Counted from the stretch's first letter, positions 11,118 through 22,867 are shown. The stretch: DNA of 64,000 nt from Phialocephala subalpina (GCA_900073065.1 FJOG01000001.1:274384-338383), one strand, 5' to 3'. Notes: a model not told the origin generated them from the sequence alone. Program-made: numbers and translations.

Positions 11118-12098
11118 ATGGCTTCATACGGAAACAACGATTCCAGCGATAGCTACGATGACCAGTCATCTGGCAACCAGCAATCTGGGTATGGTGGGGC
11201 GAACTCCAACCAGCAATCTGATAGCTATGGGAGCTCGGACAATCCGGAGTCTTCCTATGGAAGTTCCAAGAAGCAATCTGGAAACCAGGACCAAGATAGC
11301 TACGGGAGTTCCAACAATCAGGACGCTAGCTATGGAGGTGCAAATTCGAACAACAACAGCAATGAGGACTCGTCCAATGGAAGCTCCAAAATACAATCTG
11401 GTAATCAGCGATCCGACAGCTATGGGAGCTCCAATAACGACAATGAAGGTTCCTCTTATGGCAGCTCCAACAATCAATCCGATAGCTACGGGAGCTCCAA
11501 TGATGACAATCAGGATTCTTCCTATGGGAACTCGAAGAAACAATCTGGAAATCAGGACGAAGATAGCTACGGAAGCTCCAACAAGCAGTCCAGCAACCAA
11601 GACAGCAGCTACGGGAGCTTCGATAACCAGGATGCCGATCAATCTACTGGATCTTCAGGACAGCAGGCTCGTTCCCTTCTCACCCCATCCCATATTTCCT
11701 TACACTTGCATATCTGATCATGCTAATTCGTGTTTCACAGAATGGACAAAACCAGCAAGCCCAAGCCCAGCCCCAATCCTCCTCCTCTGATCAACAACAA
11801 CCTCCTCAAACCCAACAAGATCAGGGTCAAGGAGGACAGCATAAGAGCAGCGGAGGAGGCTACCTCTCCCAAGGACTCAACTTTCTTGAGCAGAAGACTG
11901 GTCATAGCTTGAGCCAGGAGCAGAATGATGAGATTTCTACTGGGGCTAAGGGGGCTTATGAGAAGTTCTCTGGGTGAGTTGGCCTTTCTTTTGGGTGCCC
12001 ACTTATGCTTAGTGGAACAAGCGATATCCAAAATCCTCCTCTCCAACTTCAGAGCTGACGAGTTACGTGGTAGGAAATCGGCCGATTCTTCATGGTAG
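11118..12098 (+). CDS. Low-complexity SYGSS-repeat protein, possibly stress-related
   Basis: The start ATG at 11118 lies in good context (AACCATGG) after a CT-rich leader. Exon 1 (11118-11666) encodes about a dozen irregular repeats of the type DSYGSSNN, with interspersed Gln and Asn and almost no hydrophobic residues, so the protein should be disordered. Exon 2 (11741-11973) gives a Gln-rich linker and a short ordered-looking end, YLSQGLNFLEQKTGHSLSQE. The intron 11667-11740 appears to be of the GC-AG type (CAG/GCTCGT...TTCACAG), because only that joins the two Gln/Ser-rich frames in phase. A GTGAGT donor at 11974 and acceptor before 12053 add a short last exon ending at 12098. Without that splice the protein stops at 11977. 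Function is unknown; similar repeat proteins are abundant in stressed or sporulating fungi (inference). Confidence 0.7.
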
Positions 12099-12339
12099 AT
12101 GGGACTCAGAAAACCTGAGAATGTTCCTCGGAGGGAGGGACATTTGCTAGGGTCGTCGGTACTTCGTTACATTACAGGCCAGCTAGCTAACAGACAGCAA
12201 TATACGGAGAAAGAGGACAATGGACATCATATTTACCAACCAACAACAAACTCCATGCTCCAAAACTTTCCGCCCATATGTTGCCCATCGTGAATTTTCG
12301 TTCCCAGCCGACGCTGCCACCGTCCCTCCCCGCTCCACT

Positions 12340-13897
12340 CTACCAATCCTTGATCCCCTCCTCACTCATAGCAAAGGGCTCTCCACCAGCCGACATCCTC
12401 GCATTACTAATCTCCCACTCGAACTCTTTCAACGCCCTAATTTCACTCCCCACAAACAAGCCTCCAATCAGGCCGTCAATAACACCAGCTCCCAGTCCCA
12501 ATGTGCTGAGTAGCATCAACAAAAACGCCACGAAGTTTCTCGGGCTCCACCATACTGCTATTAAGCATCCAATACTGACAACTACTTGTCCCACGAAATG
12601 ATAAAGTCGTAGCCGTCGCTGCCGACGTTCCCGACGATTGTATTTATGAACCATAGCAAGGATCTCGTCATACGTCTGGACTGGTAGATGGTTGGTTGAG
12701 GGGCGGCGGAATTGAGAATGGTATGAACGTCTGAACTCGCTGGCAGCTGGAGACTGGAGATACACCCCATCTGCAACCGCAACATCCTCCTCCTTATTAG
12801 CATCCGTTTGAAGGGCTCGAGAATGCACAAGCTTAACTTCGACGGAAAAGTGGTCGCTAAGTGAGCATTGGAGTTCAGGATGTCGCATTAGCATTCCAAC
12901 CTTAGCATCTTTGATGATCCAGCCTCCTCGTTCGGGATGTGAAGCATCGAAGCCAGTGCTGGCGAATATATAGTCTAGGCGCTTGGCTTTTGGGTCTATT
13001 CTATCCATTGGGACATCGATGGGTGGTTTGTTTGGTCCCAGGCGCTTCTGTTGGCCTTTGTTCCACCTCCATGTGTTGAGGACGCTATCGCATGTAGCTC
13101 CGTTCTCGTGGATGTTGATCTCGGCTGTTGGTATTGGTCTTCGTCGTGCTTTTTCGACCGGGTCGATCGCTGCTCCGACTGATGAGTCGGGATGTAGAAG
13201 GAGCCAGGCGTCTTTCACTGGGGAGTGAGTGCTGATCAGACGGTGGGCGAGGGATTGTGGGATCATGTTGAAGTCGCCGAGCCCCAGGACGAGGTGGCCT
13301 CTTTCTGCTGCTCCTCGCATCAACTTGGCTATTTCCCATGCTTGTGCGGTTCGATGGCAGATGTATGAATCATGGGGTTCTCGTTCGTAGGGTGCATGGA
13401 GCTAATTCTGTCAGCTTGAGCTCAAGTTCTGCTTGTGGACTACTTACATGCGTAGTGAAGACTTCCATGACATCTTTCTCTTCAGGTCCGTATCGTATCC
13501 TCGCAGATGCAACTCCTTTCCCGACATACCAGTCACCCCTGAAGAAAGCTGTTGGTCTTCCATTGAGCGGATACCGGAACATGTTACTCTCTTCAATTGG
13601 CCATTTCGACAAAATTGCAAGTCCTCCACCAAATATGCCGCTGTAGTAGAACTTTCCATATGGCAGAATATGCTTCGTCTCCGCGCGAATGGCCTTGTAG
13701 TCCTGCTGAGTCCAGCATTCTTGTAAGCCGACAACCTGAGGAACTGGATCTGCAGCTGCAATTCGTTTTCCAATCTCCAGCATACGCTCTTGTCGAAACT
13801 TTGCAAGATACTTCAGTCCCCAGCAGTTGAGTGAGATAACATTAATCTCTGTCGGCAATGGTGCATCCATGGTTACTGGTGGTATTGCTTCGTCCAT
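12340..13897 (-). CDS. ISC1: Inositol phosphosphingolipid phospholipase C (neutral sphingomyelinase family)
   Basis: The predicted product has 503 residues from exons 13448-13897 and 12340-13401, joined by a 46-bp intron (GTAAGT...TTAG) that restores FTTHLHAPYEREPHDSYICH. It belongs to the endonuclease/exonuclease/phosphatase fold: NVISLNCWG (about residue 19), VGLQECW with Glu60, LGDFNM with Asp193 and Asn195, and LSDHFSV with Asp333 and His334. Two hydrophobic segments near 418-436 and 440-468 make the C-terminal membrane anchor typical of Isc1. The family releases ceramide from complex sphingolipids at the endoplasmic reticulum or mitochondria. Its start lies 345 bp from the divergent WD40 gene. 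All key residues are present, so it should be functional. Confidence 0.9.
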
Positions 13898-14242
13898 TGG
13901 GGGAGCGGGGAGATTGAATAGGCAATCGCCTAGAAGAAAAGGAGAAGGTTTGATTTCTATAACTGGCAGGTATATCCAGACATTGTGTCAATAATTGTTT
14001 CAATTGGGGAATCGATCAATATCTTGGGACGAAAATGGAAGATTCCGAAGATCAGAGTGTTTGAGAAGTCCGAAAATGTATGAGCCCCTCAAATGACGAT
14101 TTTGTCCCTATTCTGGGGACGACAAGGATGCTGAAGCTTAGATCGCTAGCGTTAATCTTATTTTACACGTGCACTTAGAGGCGCGTCTACCAAGAAATAT
14201 ATTGCGGTCATCGGCTTCAACATCAACAGCATACCAGACACA

Positions 14243-15755
14243 ATGTCAGATTTCGACTCCCCAGTAGATACCCCTCAACCTACGAGCCACCGTCGAACCA
14301 AGAAGCGCAGCAGATACGATGACAGCGAAGTCTCTACGCCGCGCGACAGCTCTCCAGATGAGCTTGCAGACCCGAGGGACCACCAGCAGTATCGTTCGTC
14401 GAGACAGAGTGTAGGACAGAGAGACTCAGCCCCTCGTCGCAGAGCCCACTCTTCAGATGGGAGCCTCGATGAATTAGATGACACATACCACGAAAGACAT
14501 GAACGACGTAGAGATCACTCGAACAGAAGCAGCCCAGAAACTCCCGACTCGTCGCATTCCTCGCCCCGCGCTCTCTCGCCTCCCTCATACAGATCTCTGA
14601 AGCTCAACTACCGGTGCAAATTCAAACTGAAAGGTCATAAGAAGGGTGTTGCTCAAGTACGGTTCTCACCAGACGGACGGTGGATTGCTAGCTGTTCGGC
14701 GGACGGTACAATCAAGGTCTGGGATGCTGCAAATGGGAAGCACATGCGGACGTTAGAGGGACATTTGGCCGGTGTTTCGACCATAGCATGGAGTTCGGAT
14801 TCAAATACGATAGCTTCTGGCTCGGACGATAAGACGATCAGATTATGGCACAGGGCGACTGGAAAAGCATACCCCGCACCTCTCACAGGACATCACAATT
14901 ACGTCTACTCATTAGCATTTTCGCCGAAGGGCAATATGCTAGTCAGTGGAAGCTACGATGAGGCTGTGTTTTTGTGGGACTTGCGACAGAGACGGTTAAT
15001 GCGAAGTTTACCAGCCCACTCCGATCCAGTTGGTGGGGTAGACTTCATCAAGGATGGTACCTTGGTCTGTAGTTGCTCTACCGATGGACTTATGTATGTT
15101 TTACGATGCCGTTTTTGAGATGCATACTGACTTGAGGTATAGACGAGTATGGGACACGGCAACAGGCCAATGTCTCCGGACTCTCGTACACGAGGATAAC
15201 CCCCCTGTAACAACAGTGCGTTTCTCACCCAACGGTCGATATATCCTTGCATTCACACTCGACTCTTGCGTACGACTCTGGGATTACGTCTCGGGCACAG
15301 TCAAGAAGACATACCAAGGTCACATCAACAAGAAATACTCTCTAGGTGGTGCATTCGGCGTTCATGGCTCAGATGGCTTCATTGTAGCTGGCAGCGAGGA
15401 CGGCGACATCCTGTTTTGGGACGTCAAGACCAAGGAGGTGGCACAAAGAGTATCCAAGGCTCACGAAGGTGTTGTCTGTTGGGTTGACACTACCTCTGGA
15501 TCAGACGCTACAATAGTGAGCGGTGGTCTTGATGGCACAGTCAAGATATGGGTCAATGTTCCTGAAGATCATGAGTCCAACGACATCAATGGCGTGAGGT
15601 CAGAGCGCGAGGATGGTATTGATGCTGATATGGTGGATGTTAAGATTGAGGAGGGGGATGGATATGATGATACCCCGAGAGACGATAGGAGCCTTGATGG
15701 CCGAATCCACGATAGTCCTAGTAGTCCTGTTCCGGATATGATGGACGAAGACTAG
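14243..15755 (+). CDS. swd3: WD40 protein, probable COMPASS (Set1C) subunit Swd3
   Basis: Exons 14243-15093 and 15143-15755, joined by a 49-bp intron (GTATGT...TATAG), give 487 residues. The first 120 or so are charged, Ser/Arg/Asp-rich and disordered. Seven WD40 repeats follow from about residue 128, starting LKGHKKGVAQVRFSPDGR and ending LDGTVKIWVN, enough for one propeller. The splice falls inside repeat 4 and rebuilds STDGLIRVWDTATGQ. An acidic tail follows. The single seven-blade propeller with a disordered N-terminus fits the WDR5/Swd3 scaffold that binds Set1 for histone H3K4 methylation. That assignment rests on overall pattern, and another propeller protein cannot be excluded. Confidence 0.75.
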
Positions 15756-16822
15756 ACTAATGAATCAAAGATCACAAGCCAAGGATCCAGTCCCGGTCAA
15801 GGCTATAGACGTGGAAGTGTCACTGGCAGAATGACTGGTCGAGGAAAAGCGATTGTCATGGCGGAATTCCGCAAACCACTGAGATTCACAGTCATACGCT
15901 CAAGCGAACTTCGTTACTGTTAAACGTTGAACGTTCCCATTGCGCGAATTTTTACAAGGCATCTTCTCAGCTGAGCTTCGCCAACCTGTGAGAAGCATTT
16001 CAAGAAGAGCATGGGGTGCCTAGCTGAACATGCTTAGAAGCATAATCATTCTCCCGACCTCCAGATCTACAAAGCTCCGCGACCTCCACGAAATTGTATG
16101 ATGGTTTCCCAAGAGTTCATTGTGCGTCTACATCTCATTTGGTTCTATGATTGATGTTACCTGCGGGTTGGCGGGCTCGGCGGGTAGTTGGCGGGGAAAG
16201 TGGCGGACTTCCGCTCAATTGTCCACCGGCCACCCATACATTGATGCATTTGGAAATTTTCAAATATTCTTCAAGTCCAAGTTGGACCCCGCCACTCGGG
16301 ATATTTGCCTAGCCCGAGCATTATCTGATCTGGGAAAGGCTTCCTCTGGCGAGGGTTTTCAAATTCTGCTCATGCAGGTGCCTGTCAAACTGTCATGGTG
16401 ACAGCTTTCCCATTCGTTCAATGGACCATTGCCCAATGAAGGTTGGAACCAGATTCAAATCTCGATTATGGCACGAATCGCTGCGGCAATTTCTTATTTG
16501 GAATTGATATAATATCAATCCGATTGCATTTCAAAGCATGACGAGCTTCGTCTTCGAGTCGAGCATAAGAACACCATGCAACATCTCCACTTCGTCAACG
16601 TACAGGCCAACATCGCTACGGATCTTGCTTTCGTTGATTGAATAGATTTCTCAGCAAGGCAAACCTCGATTCAAGGACAGAAGTATATAAACTTGAGCAG
16701 TTCTCTCAAGACGGTCAATAAAGCATTTTCACCAGACTCCCACCATATTCTCGATAGACAAGAAGACATTTAGAACACAACGACCTTACAGTCTAGCAAG
16801 AACAACCATACATCAACCAAAA
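15756..16822. other. Intergenic, no gene recognised
   Basis: A 93-codon open frame at 16120-16401 (+) has no recognisable feature. The part near 16660-16822 acts as promoter and leader of the dehydrogenase: AAGTATATAAACTTGAG at about 16680 contains a TATA-like motif roughly 140 bp before the ATG, and an A/C-rich leader precedes the start. Confidence 0.4.
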
Positions 16823-17699
16823 ATGGCAGAAACAACCAACGTCCTGATCACCGGTGCCAACAGAGGTATGTTTCTCCCTCCCCTCAAACTATCACACTAA
16901 CTCCCCAACAAGGAATCGGCCGCGCCCTCCTCACAATCTACCTCTCTCGCCCAAACCATATCGTGATCGCCGGCCTCCGAAACCCCTCCCACGAAACTTC
17001 TCAATCCCTTCTGTCGCTCCCAAAAGCGTCTGGAACGACCCTCGTCCTCGTCAAAATCGATAGTTCAATTAATACCGATGCCGCATCTGCGATCAAAGTT
17101 CTGCAAGAAGAGCACGGCATTAAGCACTTGGATCTTGTCATTGCGAATGCAGGGACTGTAAATTATTTCGGCCCCACGATCGATATGCCTGTTGAAGAAT
17201 GGTCCAAGACCTTTCAGATAAACACCATTGCTCCCTTCCTCCTCTTCCAAGCCACTTACCCCCTCCTCCAATCCACCTTGAAACTCAAGCACTTGATGGG
17301 GAAATTCGTATTCATCTCCTCAAGCTACGGATCCATAACCACAGCCTCAAACCCCTTCCCTTTCGATTGTGCACAATACGGCGCCTCGAAAGCTGCGATG
17401 AATTATGTGGCTAGGAAATTGCATGGGGAGGTGGAGGATGTTGTTGTTTTTCCGGCGCATCCTGGGTGGTTGAGTACTGAGGTGAGTGTTTAACTTTGTG
17501 GTCCTTGGGTACTTGTGCAGGATCTAAGTTAACGATTCATTAGATGGGGAAGCAGAGTGCGGGGATTAAGGGGTTGGAAGATAAGTTGGGGAGTGTGGAG
17601 GAGTCGACGAAGTTGTTGGTGGAGCAGATTGATGGAGCGACGAGGGAGAAGACCGGTGGAGAATTTGTCGTTTTTGATGGGAGTGAGCAGGCTTGGTAG
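16823..17699 (+). CDS. Short-chain dehydrogenase/reductase
   Basis: Three exons, 16823-16865, 16913-17481 and 17544-17699, with canonical introns (GTATGT...CAAG and GTGAGT...TTAG), encode 255 residues. The Rossmann motif TGANRGIG (residues 10-17) is split by the first intron. NAG follows in LVIANAGT. The catalytic set is Ser in FVFISSSYGS, Tyr170 and Lys174 in QYGASKAA. The size is standard for a classical SDR that reduces a carbonyl with NAD(P)H; TGANRGIG fits the C-factor/sniffer-like fungal subgroup. The substrate cannot be inferred. It has no biosynthetic-cluster neighbours, so a detoxification or general redox role is as likely as secondary metabolism. Confidence 0.88.
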
Positions 17700-18011
17700 G
17701 TTTGTGGTGAGCGGAGGGGCAGTGTGGGGATGGCTTGGCCGGGAGATTGAGAGCGTTGGGAAGGGGTATTCGAATAACTCGCATTGGCACTTTGGACTCT
17801 TTTTGTTTTATTTTAAAATTGATTTTCCTTGCTCAGGTCGACTTCTCGGAGTGAAGTTTTTAATGTTCTTAGTGATGAAAACTTTTCAAAGTCTATCCCC
17901 GTGATTCGCGACCTCAATGTTCCCACATCAAGAAGTACTCAATTCCCCACTGGCCAGATCCTTCTTCTCATTTGGGCCCAATGCCATCTCAATCCGCTCT
18001 TCTCCGCTCTG

Positions 18012-18274
18012 TTATCCATTCCCGCCATCTGACTTGGCTTCGAGCTCTCTGAACCAACGAGCTTTATAGCAGTGTTTGAATGAGAGCAGGCTCAACATCA
18101 AAAGTATGAGAACAGCTGTGGTGATGCCGACTACCAGGTCGGGCTTGGTATAAAAGCTGTTATATACAACAGTTGTAGTGTTGGTATATGTCGGAGTATG
18201 AGACACATTGTGCTCACATCATTTTCTTCTAGCCACGCTGCAAACTCGGTGGCATTCATGAACTCGAAAGGCAT
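18012..18274 (-). CDS. Possible small single-pass membrane protein or gene remnant
   Basis: Minus-strand reading gives MPFEFMNATEFAAWLEEND from an ATG at 18274. After a possible short intron follows YTKPDLVVGITTAVLILLML, a strong transmembrane segment, then SFKHCYKARWFRELEAKSDG and a stop at 18012. The required donor (GTGTCT) is weak. Upstream sequence at about 18325-18366 can be read as YNNITSAAKHNVLG but does not join in phase, so this may be the decayed end of a longer gene. I do not recognise a family. Confidence 0.3.
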
Positions 18275-19163
18275 CTTGCGGAGTTTGGTTAACGTGATTT
18301 TGATAAAATTGGGAAGTTACATACCCAGAACATTGTGCTTGGCCGCTGAAGTGATGTTGTTGTAGACTTGGAGGTGCAAGTAATTACTTCAAATATGTAG
18401 TTGGTGCGAGTGATGAGGTATCATGAAGGCTGTCTATGATTTTATTGTGATTTTCTCTGTGGGGTTTGGTTAGTGAAATGATAACAGGCTGGTCTTTAGA
18501 ACGCGGGCTGAAGGCCTGCCACGTGTCGAAAATGAGTTCTCGAAGCAAAGATTTTCGGGTAGTGTTCGAATCCTCTTTGAAAGTATAGTGCATTGCGATA
18601 AATCTCATTACTTCTCTGCTTCCTGAATGGAGCTCGTTTCCCTTACCCGGACTTTCCGCTGTCTTGTTTGATGACCTCGGCACCTCTCCACCGAAGAAAT
18701 AAGTAGCCGATTTTGTTAAGGCGCCCAAACTCGACAATTCTGCAATATCCTCAACACGCAATAATTAATTCTTACAATATTTTTTCATGCGCATATACGT
18801 CCGCTAATTTTGCAGTACTCTCTAAGGCTGCATCAATTTTCGAGCGTGGGGTGTTGCGAAATAAAGTGCTGAGTACTTTAGATTTTGGTGTTCTCGCGTG
18901 CCAAAATCCGCCAGTTTTTTCTTCGCTGGAGAGGCACCCTCGCTTAAGAAAGGGGGAAGTAAATCCCGTGAATGAGCCAAGTTCAGAGGCATTTTAAATT
19001 GTTCAAGCATCCATCCTTCTTCTCGCGAGGCGTGATAGTAGAGTTTTGAATACCATCAGCACTGGCGTGAATGAATCTCAGGTGCTGAGCCAGACCACAG
19101 GCTAACTTCCGATTGCAGCATTCACAATCTCAACTTCAATTATTCCACTCTCCTCGTGAGGTC
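18275..19163. other. Intergenic, no supported gene
   Basis: A 125-codon minus-strand frame at 18384-18761 lacks recognisable motifs and its codon pattern does not look conserved. Nothing else stands out until the TATA box of the small gene at 19317. Confidence 0.35.
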
Positions 19164-19170
19164 TATAAAA
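19164..19170 (+). promoter_or_regulatory. TATA box of the 57-residue gene
   Basis: TATAAAA lies about 150 bp before the ATG at 19317. It is followed by a long pyrimidine-rich stretch (TTCTTCTCCCTCTTCC at about 19186) and then an A-rich leader (CAAAAAACAAAG), the usual order of a strong fungal promoter and 5' untranslated region. Confidence 0.5.
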
Positions 19171-19316
19171 TCTCAAGCTCTCGTGATTCTTCTCCCTCTT
19201 CCACATCGTCTTCGAACCTCTTACCTTCATCTACCACAACTCCAAAGCCCTAACTCCATCTTGATTTTCAACGCAGCCAAGAAACACAAACAAAAAACAA
19301 AGCCCAATCAGCAATC

Positions 19317-19490
19317 ATGAAACGCCACCCCTACTTCCCCAACGCCTACGCCCAAGCAAGTGACAGAATGATCCCACCACTTCCGCAACCCAGTGAAGAA
19401 AATACTCCGAGCTCAAGCACAAGCGTACGAACAAGAGAGGCCAGTGTATATTGGTCATCCGTTGCAGGTGCCGCGGAGAGTTCTTCTTGA
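19317..19490 (+). CDS. Small 57-residue protein of unknown function
   Basis: An uninterrupted frame from ATG 19317 to TGA 19490 begins MKRHPYFPNAYAQASDRM, continues PPLPQPSEENTPSSSTSV and ends in AGAAESSS. It is below the usual size cut-off for gene calling. Support comes from its surroundings: a TATA box, a CT-rich zone, an A-rich leader, and a start context (ATCATGA) like that of its neighbours. The composition, rich in Pro and Ser with few hydrophobic residues and no signal peptide, suggests a disordered cytosolic or nuclear peptide. No family is recognised, and it could still be a chance frame. Confidence 0.45.
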   Translation: MKRHPYFPNAYAQASDRMIPPLPQPSEENTPSSSTSVRTREASVYWSSVAGAAESSS

Positions 19491-20263
19491 GCCTAGGGTA
19501 GGGTCGGGTCGATGGCCGACGATAGACCTCTTTGGTTGTTCTAGAATCTAAGTTATTATGGTTGAATGTTTAGTGAGTTCTGGGATTCTGAGTCCGCGCT
19601 GATGGGAATGTTGGTGGGAGCTCCTGGGACTAATTGAGAATTGTTATCTGAATGGTTTAGGCAGGCGATTGATAGACGAATGAGCGTTGGAGTTTTACAC
19701 GTTGTTGCATTTTCCGATGTATAAGTTTTTTGAAAGTCGAAGTGTGAATGTTTGCAGTTTCAAGTATAAGCACAATTTGACCATGCTACTGAAGATTACA
19801 CATTTTAATGAACAGGTGAACGCCAGTCAAATCCAGCAAACCTATAATGAAAATAGCTTCAAAAACGATCACAGCCCATAAACGATTGAGTGACCCAGAA
19901 AACCATGACCCAATTCAAAGAAACGATAATCTCCGCCCTTTTTTGGGTCTCCAGGCCGGGAGACAACCTGTTTTGTTTTCTCGGCGCCGATTCCAATGAA
20001 ATAATGAAAATACTTTGATCTAATGAAAGATTGTCCAATAATGCGAGCATCGTGGGACTCTGTCCCTGCTCGCACAGTGTCAACCCCACCTGTTATTGTA
20101 TAACAGCGACCGCGGTGGGATGATGGGCGCAACCCTTAACACTCCGAGCCAACTTATACATACGCATATCGCTAAGAGGAAAAACGCAAAAATCATCAGA
20201 TAGAAAACAAGTGAAATAAATAGGGACCTCAAGAAACTAGTACAGAACGCGTGGCCAAGAAGG
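19491..20263. other. Intergenic, nothing recognised
   Basis: No frame with plausible coding features was found on either strand. The sequence is moderately AT-rich without RIP signature. It separates the 3' ends of the small plus-strand gene and the minus-strand zinc-finger gene. Confidence 0.35.
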
Positions 20264-21121
20264 CTATCCATGGAATCTCTCCATATGCCGTGTCAAAAGA
20301 TCCGGACGAGTGAAGCCATGCCCAGCTCTTCTTGATGGACAATTGTTGACAGGACATTGGTATCTCGGCGCTTGAGGATTATGTTGAGCTAGATGGCGTC
20401 GAAGGTCTTTTGGGAGATTGAAATTCCATGAGCAACCAGAAACCGGACAAACATGGGCATGCCTGTATGTTTGGATATGCCGACTATCAATTTATTAGAC
20501 GTGCAAAGACCAAAAGGGTTGAAGGGGAGGTACGAACGTGAGTTTTGTTTGCTCAGTAAAGGTTCTTGGACAATTTGGACACGTGAACCGAACAGTTGAT
20601 GAGGGTGTGTAAGGGCCGACGCCTTGGATGCTTGGTGCCGCATCCAAAGTTCGAGATGGTGGTGTCAAGGATGGAAGCCGGCTTGACATTGATCCGCTCA
20701 TTGACTCGAAGTTCGTCGACCCTTGCGGAGAGGGTGAGATAGAGGTGTGGTTTCCACTCTCGTCATCCATCGAAGGACTAGAGACAGTGGAACCCATAGA
20801 GGTATCGGAGAGGGAGGGATCTCGCACTGCACAACCACCTGCGACGTATTGGCTTGCATCGGAGACCGACTCGGTGCGATCGCGTTGAACCGGGTCGGTG
20901 CTGGCATCGTGACGTTCCACGGCAGCTTCTCCCCGAGTGACATCAGGCAATGCAACATCGCCTAAGTACTCGGAAACGTCATTCAGAGAGGGTGTGATTA
21001 ATTCATGGTGTTGGTTGTTGAGGAGGGTGGATCGAGGATCCACGGAGCAAGAGTCGTCAGATGCTGACCAACAAGTGCCACAACACGAATTGAGGATTTG
21101 AAGGAAGCTGTGCAGGTGCAC
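20264..21121 (-). CDS. C2H2 zinc-finger protein, putative transcription factor
   Basis: Exons 20538-21121 and 20264-20462, joined by a 75-bp intron (GTTCGT...ACAG), give 260 residues. The N-terminal 170 are Ser/Thr/Pro/Asp-rich and disordered. The C-terminal quarter carries C2H2-like fingers: FTCPNCPRTFTEQTKL, then CPVSGCSWNFNLPKDLRRH, then CPVNNCPSRR with RPDLLTRHMERFH just before the stop. The splice joins the first finger directly to HAHVCPVSGC. This layout of disordered region plus terminal fingers is common in Leotiomycete and Sordariomycete regulators of unknown target. The ATG chosen is the first in the frame, and an additional upstream exon is possible. Confidence 0.72.
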
Positions 21122-22021
21122 GCCGCCCAGGAAAAGCGGCTACACCCGCAGTCAAAGTGATTGAGCGCCTATTCGGGCGCCAGTAGCCGCGCAAGCGGCT
21201 AGAAGGTCTTGATACAGAGAAGTGTGGTTGGAATTGAATGTCTTGATGCGAAAAATTGGGGACAAGCGTGCTGACTTATACCTCACGCGGCACCCACCAG
21301 TTGTGGCTGGATGTGCAGAATATTTGGAGGCCTCCAATCAAGAGTTGTGAATGTGTCGGGCGTCGAAGGGCATTCGGTGTGGGTGAGCTTCTGCGCCTCA
21401 TTGGGAGGCCACCAATAGCAGAGGCTTGAAACGAGGCAACCTGACATGCGTATGCAATGCAGGGAGAATGGCAGGGTAATCGTCAGAACTTCCAAAATTT
21501 TCATTAACAGGCCGGAAAATAGAGTTTGAAGATCGAAAGGTGTAGGAACAGACGCTTGAAAATTCCGAGGAGAGTAGTGAATGTGTGTGCTGTAACATAA
21601 CGTAAATCGGCTTTCAATGAACTGGTTGGTGGCCGCTGAAGTGACTTGCATACCAATTGACTTGTTGACCAATAGCCCTGAAATGATCTCTTCAGCATTC
21701 AGTACCTGGAATGGGATACATTCTCGGAAAGTCAAGCGCCACAGATACAGGAGAGCAATTGGAGGCCTTAGCTTAATGGGTGAGGCTCTCAAACAAAGCT
21801 TTCCTAGTCAAATCAACAAAAGGTGTGCGATATTAACCAGTCCCGTGAGCTGAGTGGTTCGCAATCATGACCTGAGGGATGTCCTGCAAAAGGAGAAAGA
21901 AGTTGGCACGTGACGCATCTCTATAGATCATTCTTTCCTGCTGGGAGGACATGCCCACTTCGCAAGACAATGTAGACTAAGCCAATTCAGCCAAAAGTTG
22001 AAATCGAGATCCAGAAGAAGA

Positions 22022-22255
22022 GACATGGATAATTACGCTCGAAATTCAGTCATAGTTTATTGTCATCGCGGACGATGAAGGGACACTCCACAGAAAGGAG
22101 AGCTAACAGCCTGGAAATCGGATGTTCCCCATTCGATAGCCAAAAATGTCAACGTGCCTCGTGATTCGACATGTCCACATTCGAGAATGAAGGAAAGTCC
22201 ACTGGGACGAAGTAATAATCAAATTGAGAACCGAAGGAAAAGGAACGCTGTTACG
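22022..22255. repeat. Diverged direct repeat, copy A
   Basis: It shares with copy B, in the same order, ACATGGAT, then TAGTTTATTGTCATCGCGGA (22053-22072, one mismatch), then GGGACGAAG, then GGAAC followed by GCTGTT. It has about 100 bp more between the second and third blocks than copy B. It could be the trace of an old transposon or a segmental duplication. Confidence 0.4.
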
Positions 22256-22497
22256 TGAGATATTCCTTTCGACTTCCTCCAACTTGAAGGGCTCAGCTCA
22301 TTTCCCACTTGACAAAACAGCGAAGGCAACCATCTCAATCTCCCGGCCTTGCCTAGACTCTCTGGATCCCACTTTCCGTCAACAAGGACGATGGTTAGCC
22401 AATACCAGGAGATTTTACTCTATGTAGTATCTCAGCCTTGCCTGGCCTGCTTGATTGTCCTGTGCAAGCTGGGAGATTGGAATCACAGAACAAAGAT

Positions 22498-22660
22498 GAC
22501 ATGGATTGTTAGAAAGCTTACTATTGAATTCCAGAACAATAGGCATAGAGTGTAGCGCACAGTGAAGGTATAGTTTATTGTCCTCGCGGACGTCTACGCA
22601 ACAACATTCACGGAAAAGACGGGACGAAGCTAAAGCTAATTCTATTGTTCATAAAGGAAC
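22498..22660. repeat. Diverged direct repeat, copy B
   Basis: The anchor block TAGTTTATTGTCCTCGCGGA lies at 22571-22590, 518 bp downstream of its partner in copy A. The GGGACGAAG and GGAAC...GCTGTT blocks follow in the same order. No coding frame covers it. Confidence 0.4.
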
Positions 22661-22867
22661 CCGCTGTTGCACTACCCCATGCAATTCATTTATAATGCTA
22701 ATAAACCCACAAGGCAAACGAAAAGAAACATCTTAATCATACAGTAAACAACACCGGCAGGGGACCCTTCTCGTTTCCGCAAGCACGATTGGCGACACAT
22801 CTTGGTTACTGATCGCTCCCTTCGACCACCCTCATCTTCCTTCGTTGAGACCATCTTCTTTCAGCCA

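Larger units (their letters stand above)
21122..22867. other. Intergenic with a diverged internal duplication
   Basis: A 169-codon minus frame at 21283-21792 shows no domain and is probably fortuitous. Between 22020 and 22660 two diverged copies of one sequence can be aligned by anchor blocks. They are annotated as separate repeats. Confidence 0.4.

Noticed and set aside
11166..11642. Long antisense open frame across the SYGSS-repeat exon
   Set aside because: It is a by-product of the repeat composition; the plus frame has start context, splicing and a sensible protein.
21283..21792. 169-codon minus-strand frame
   Set aside because: No domain, no promoter features and composition like the surrounding intergenic DNA.
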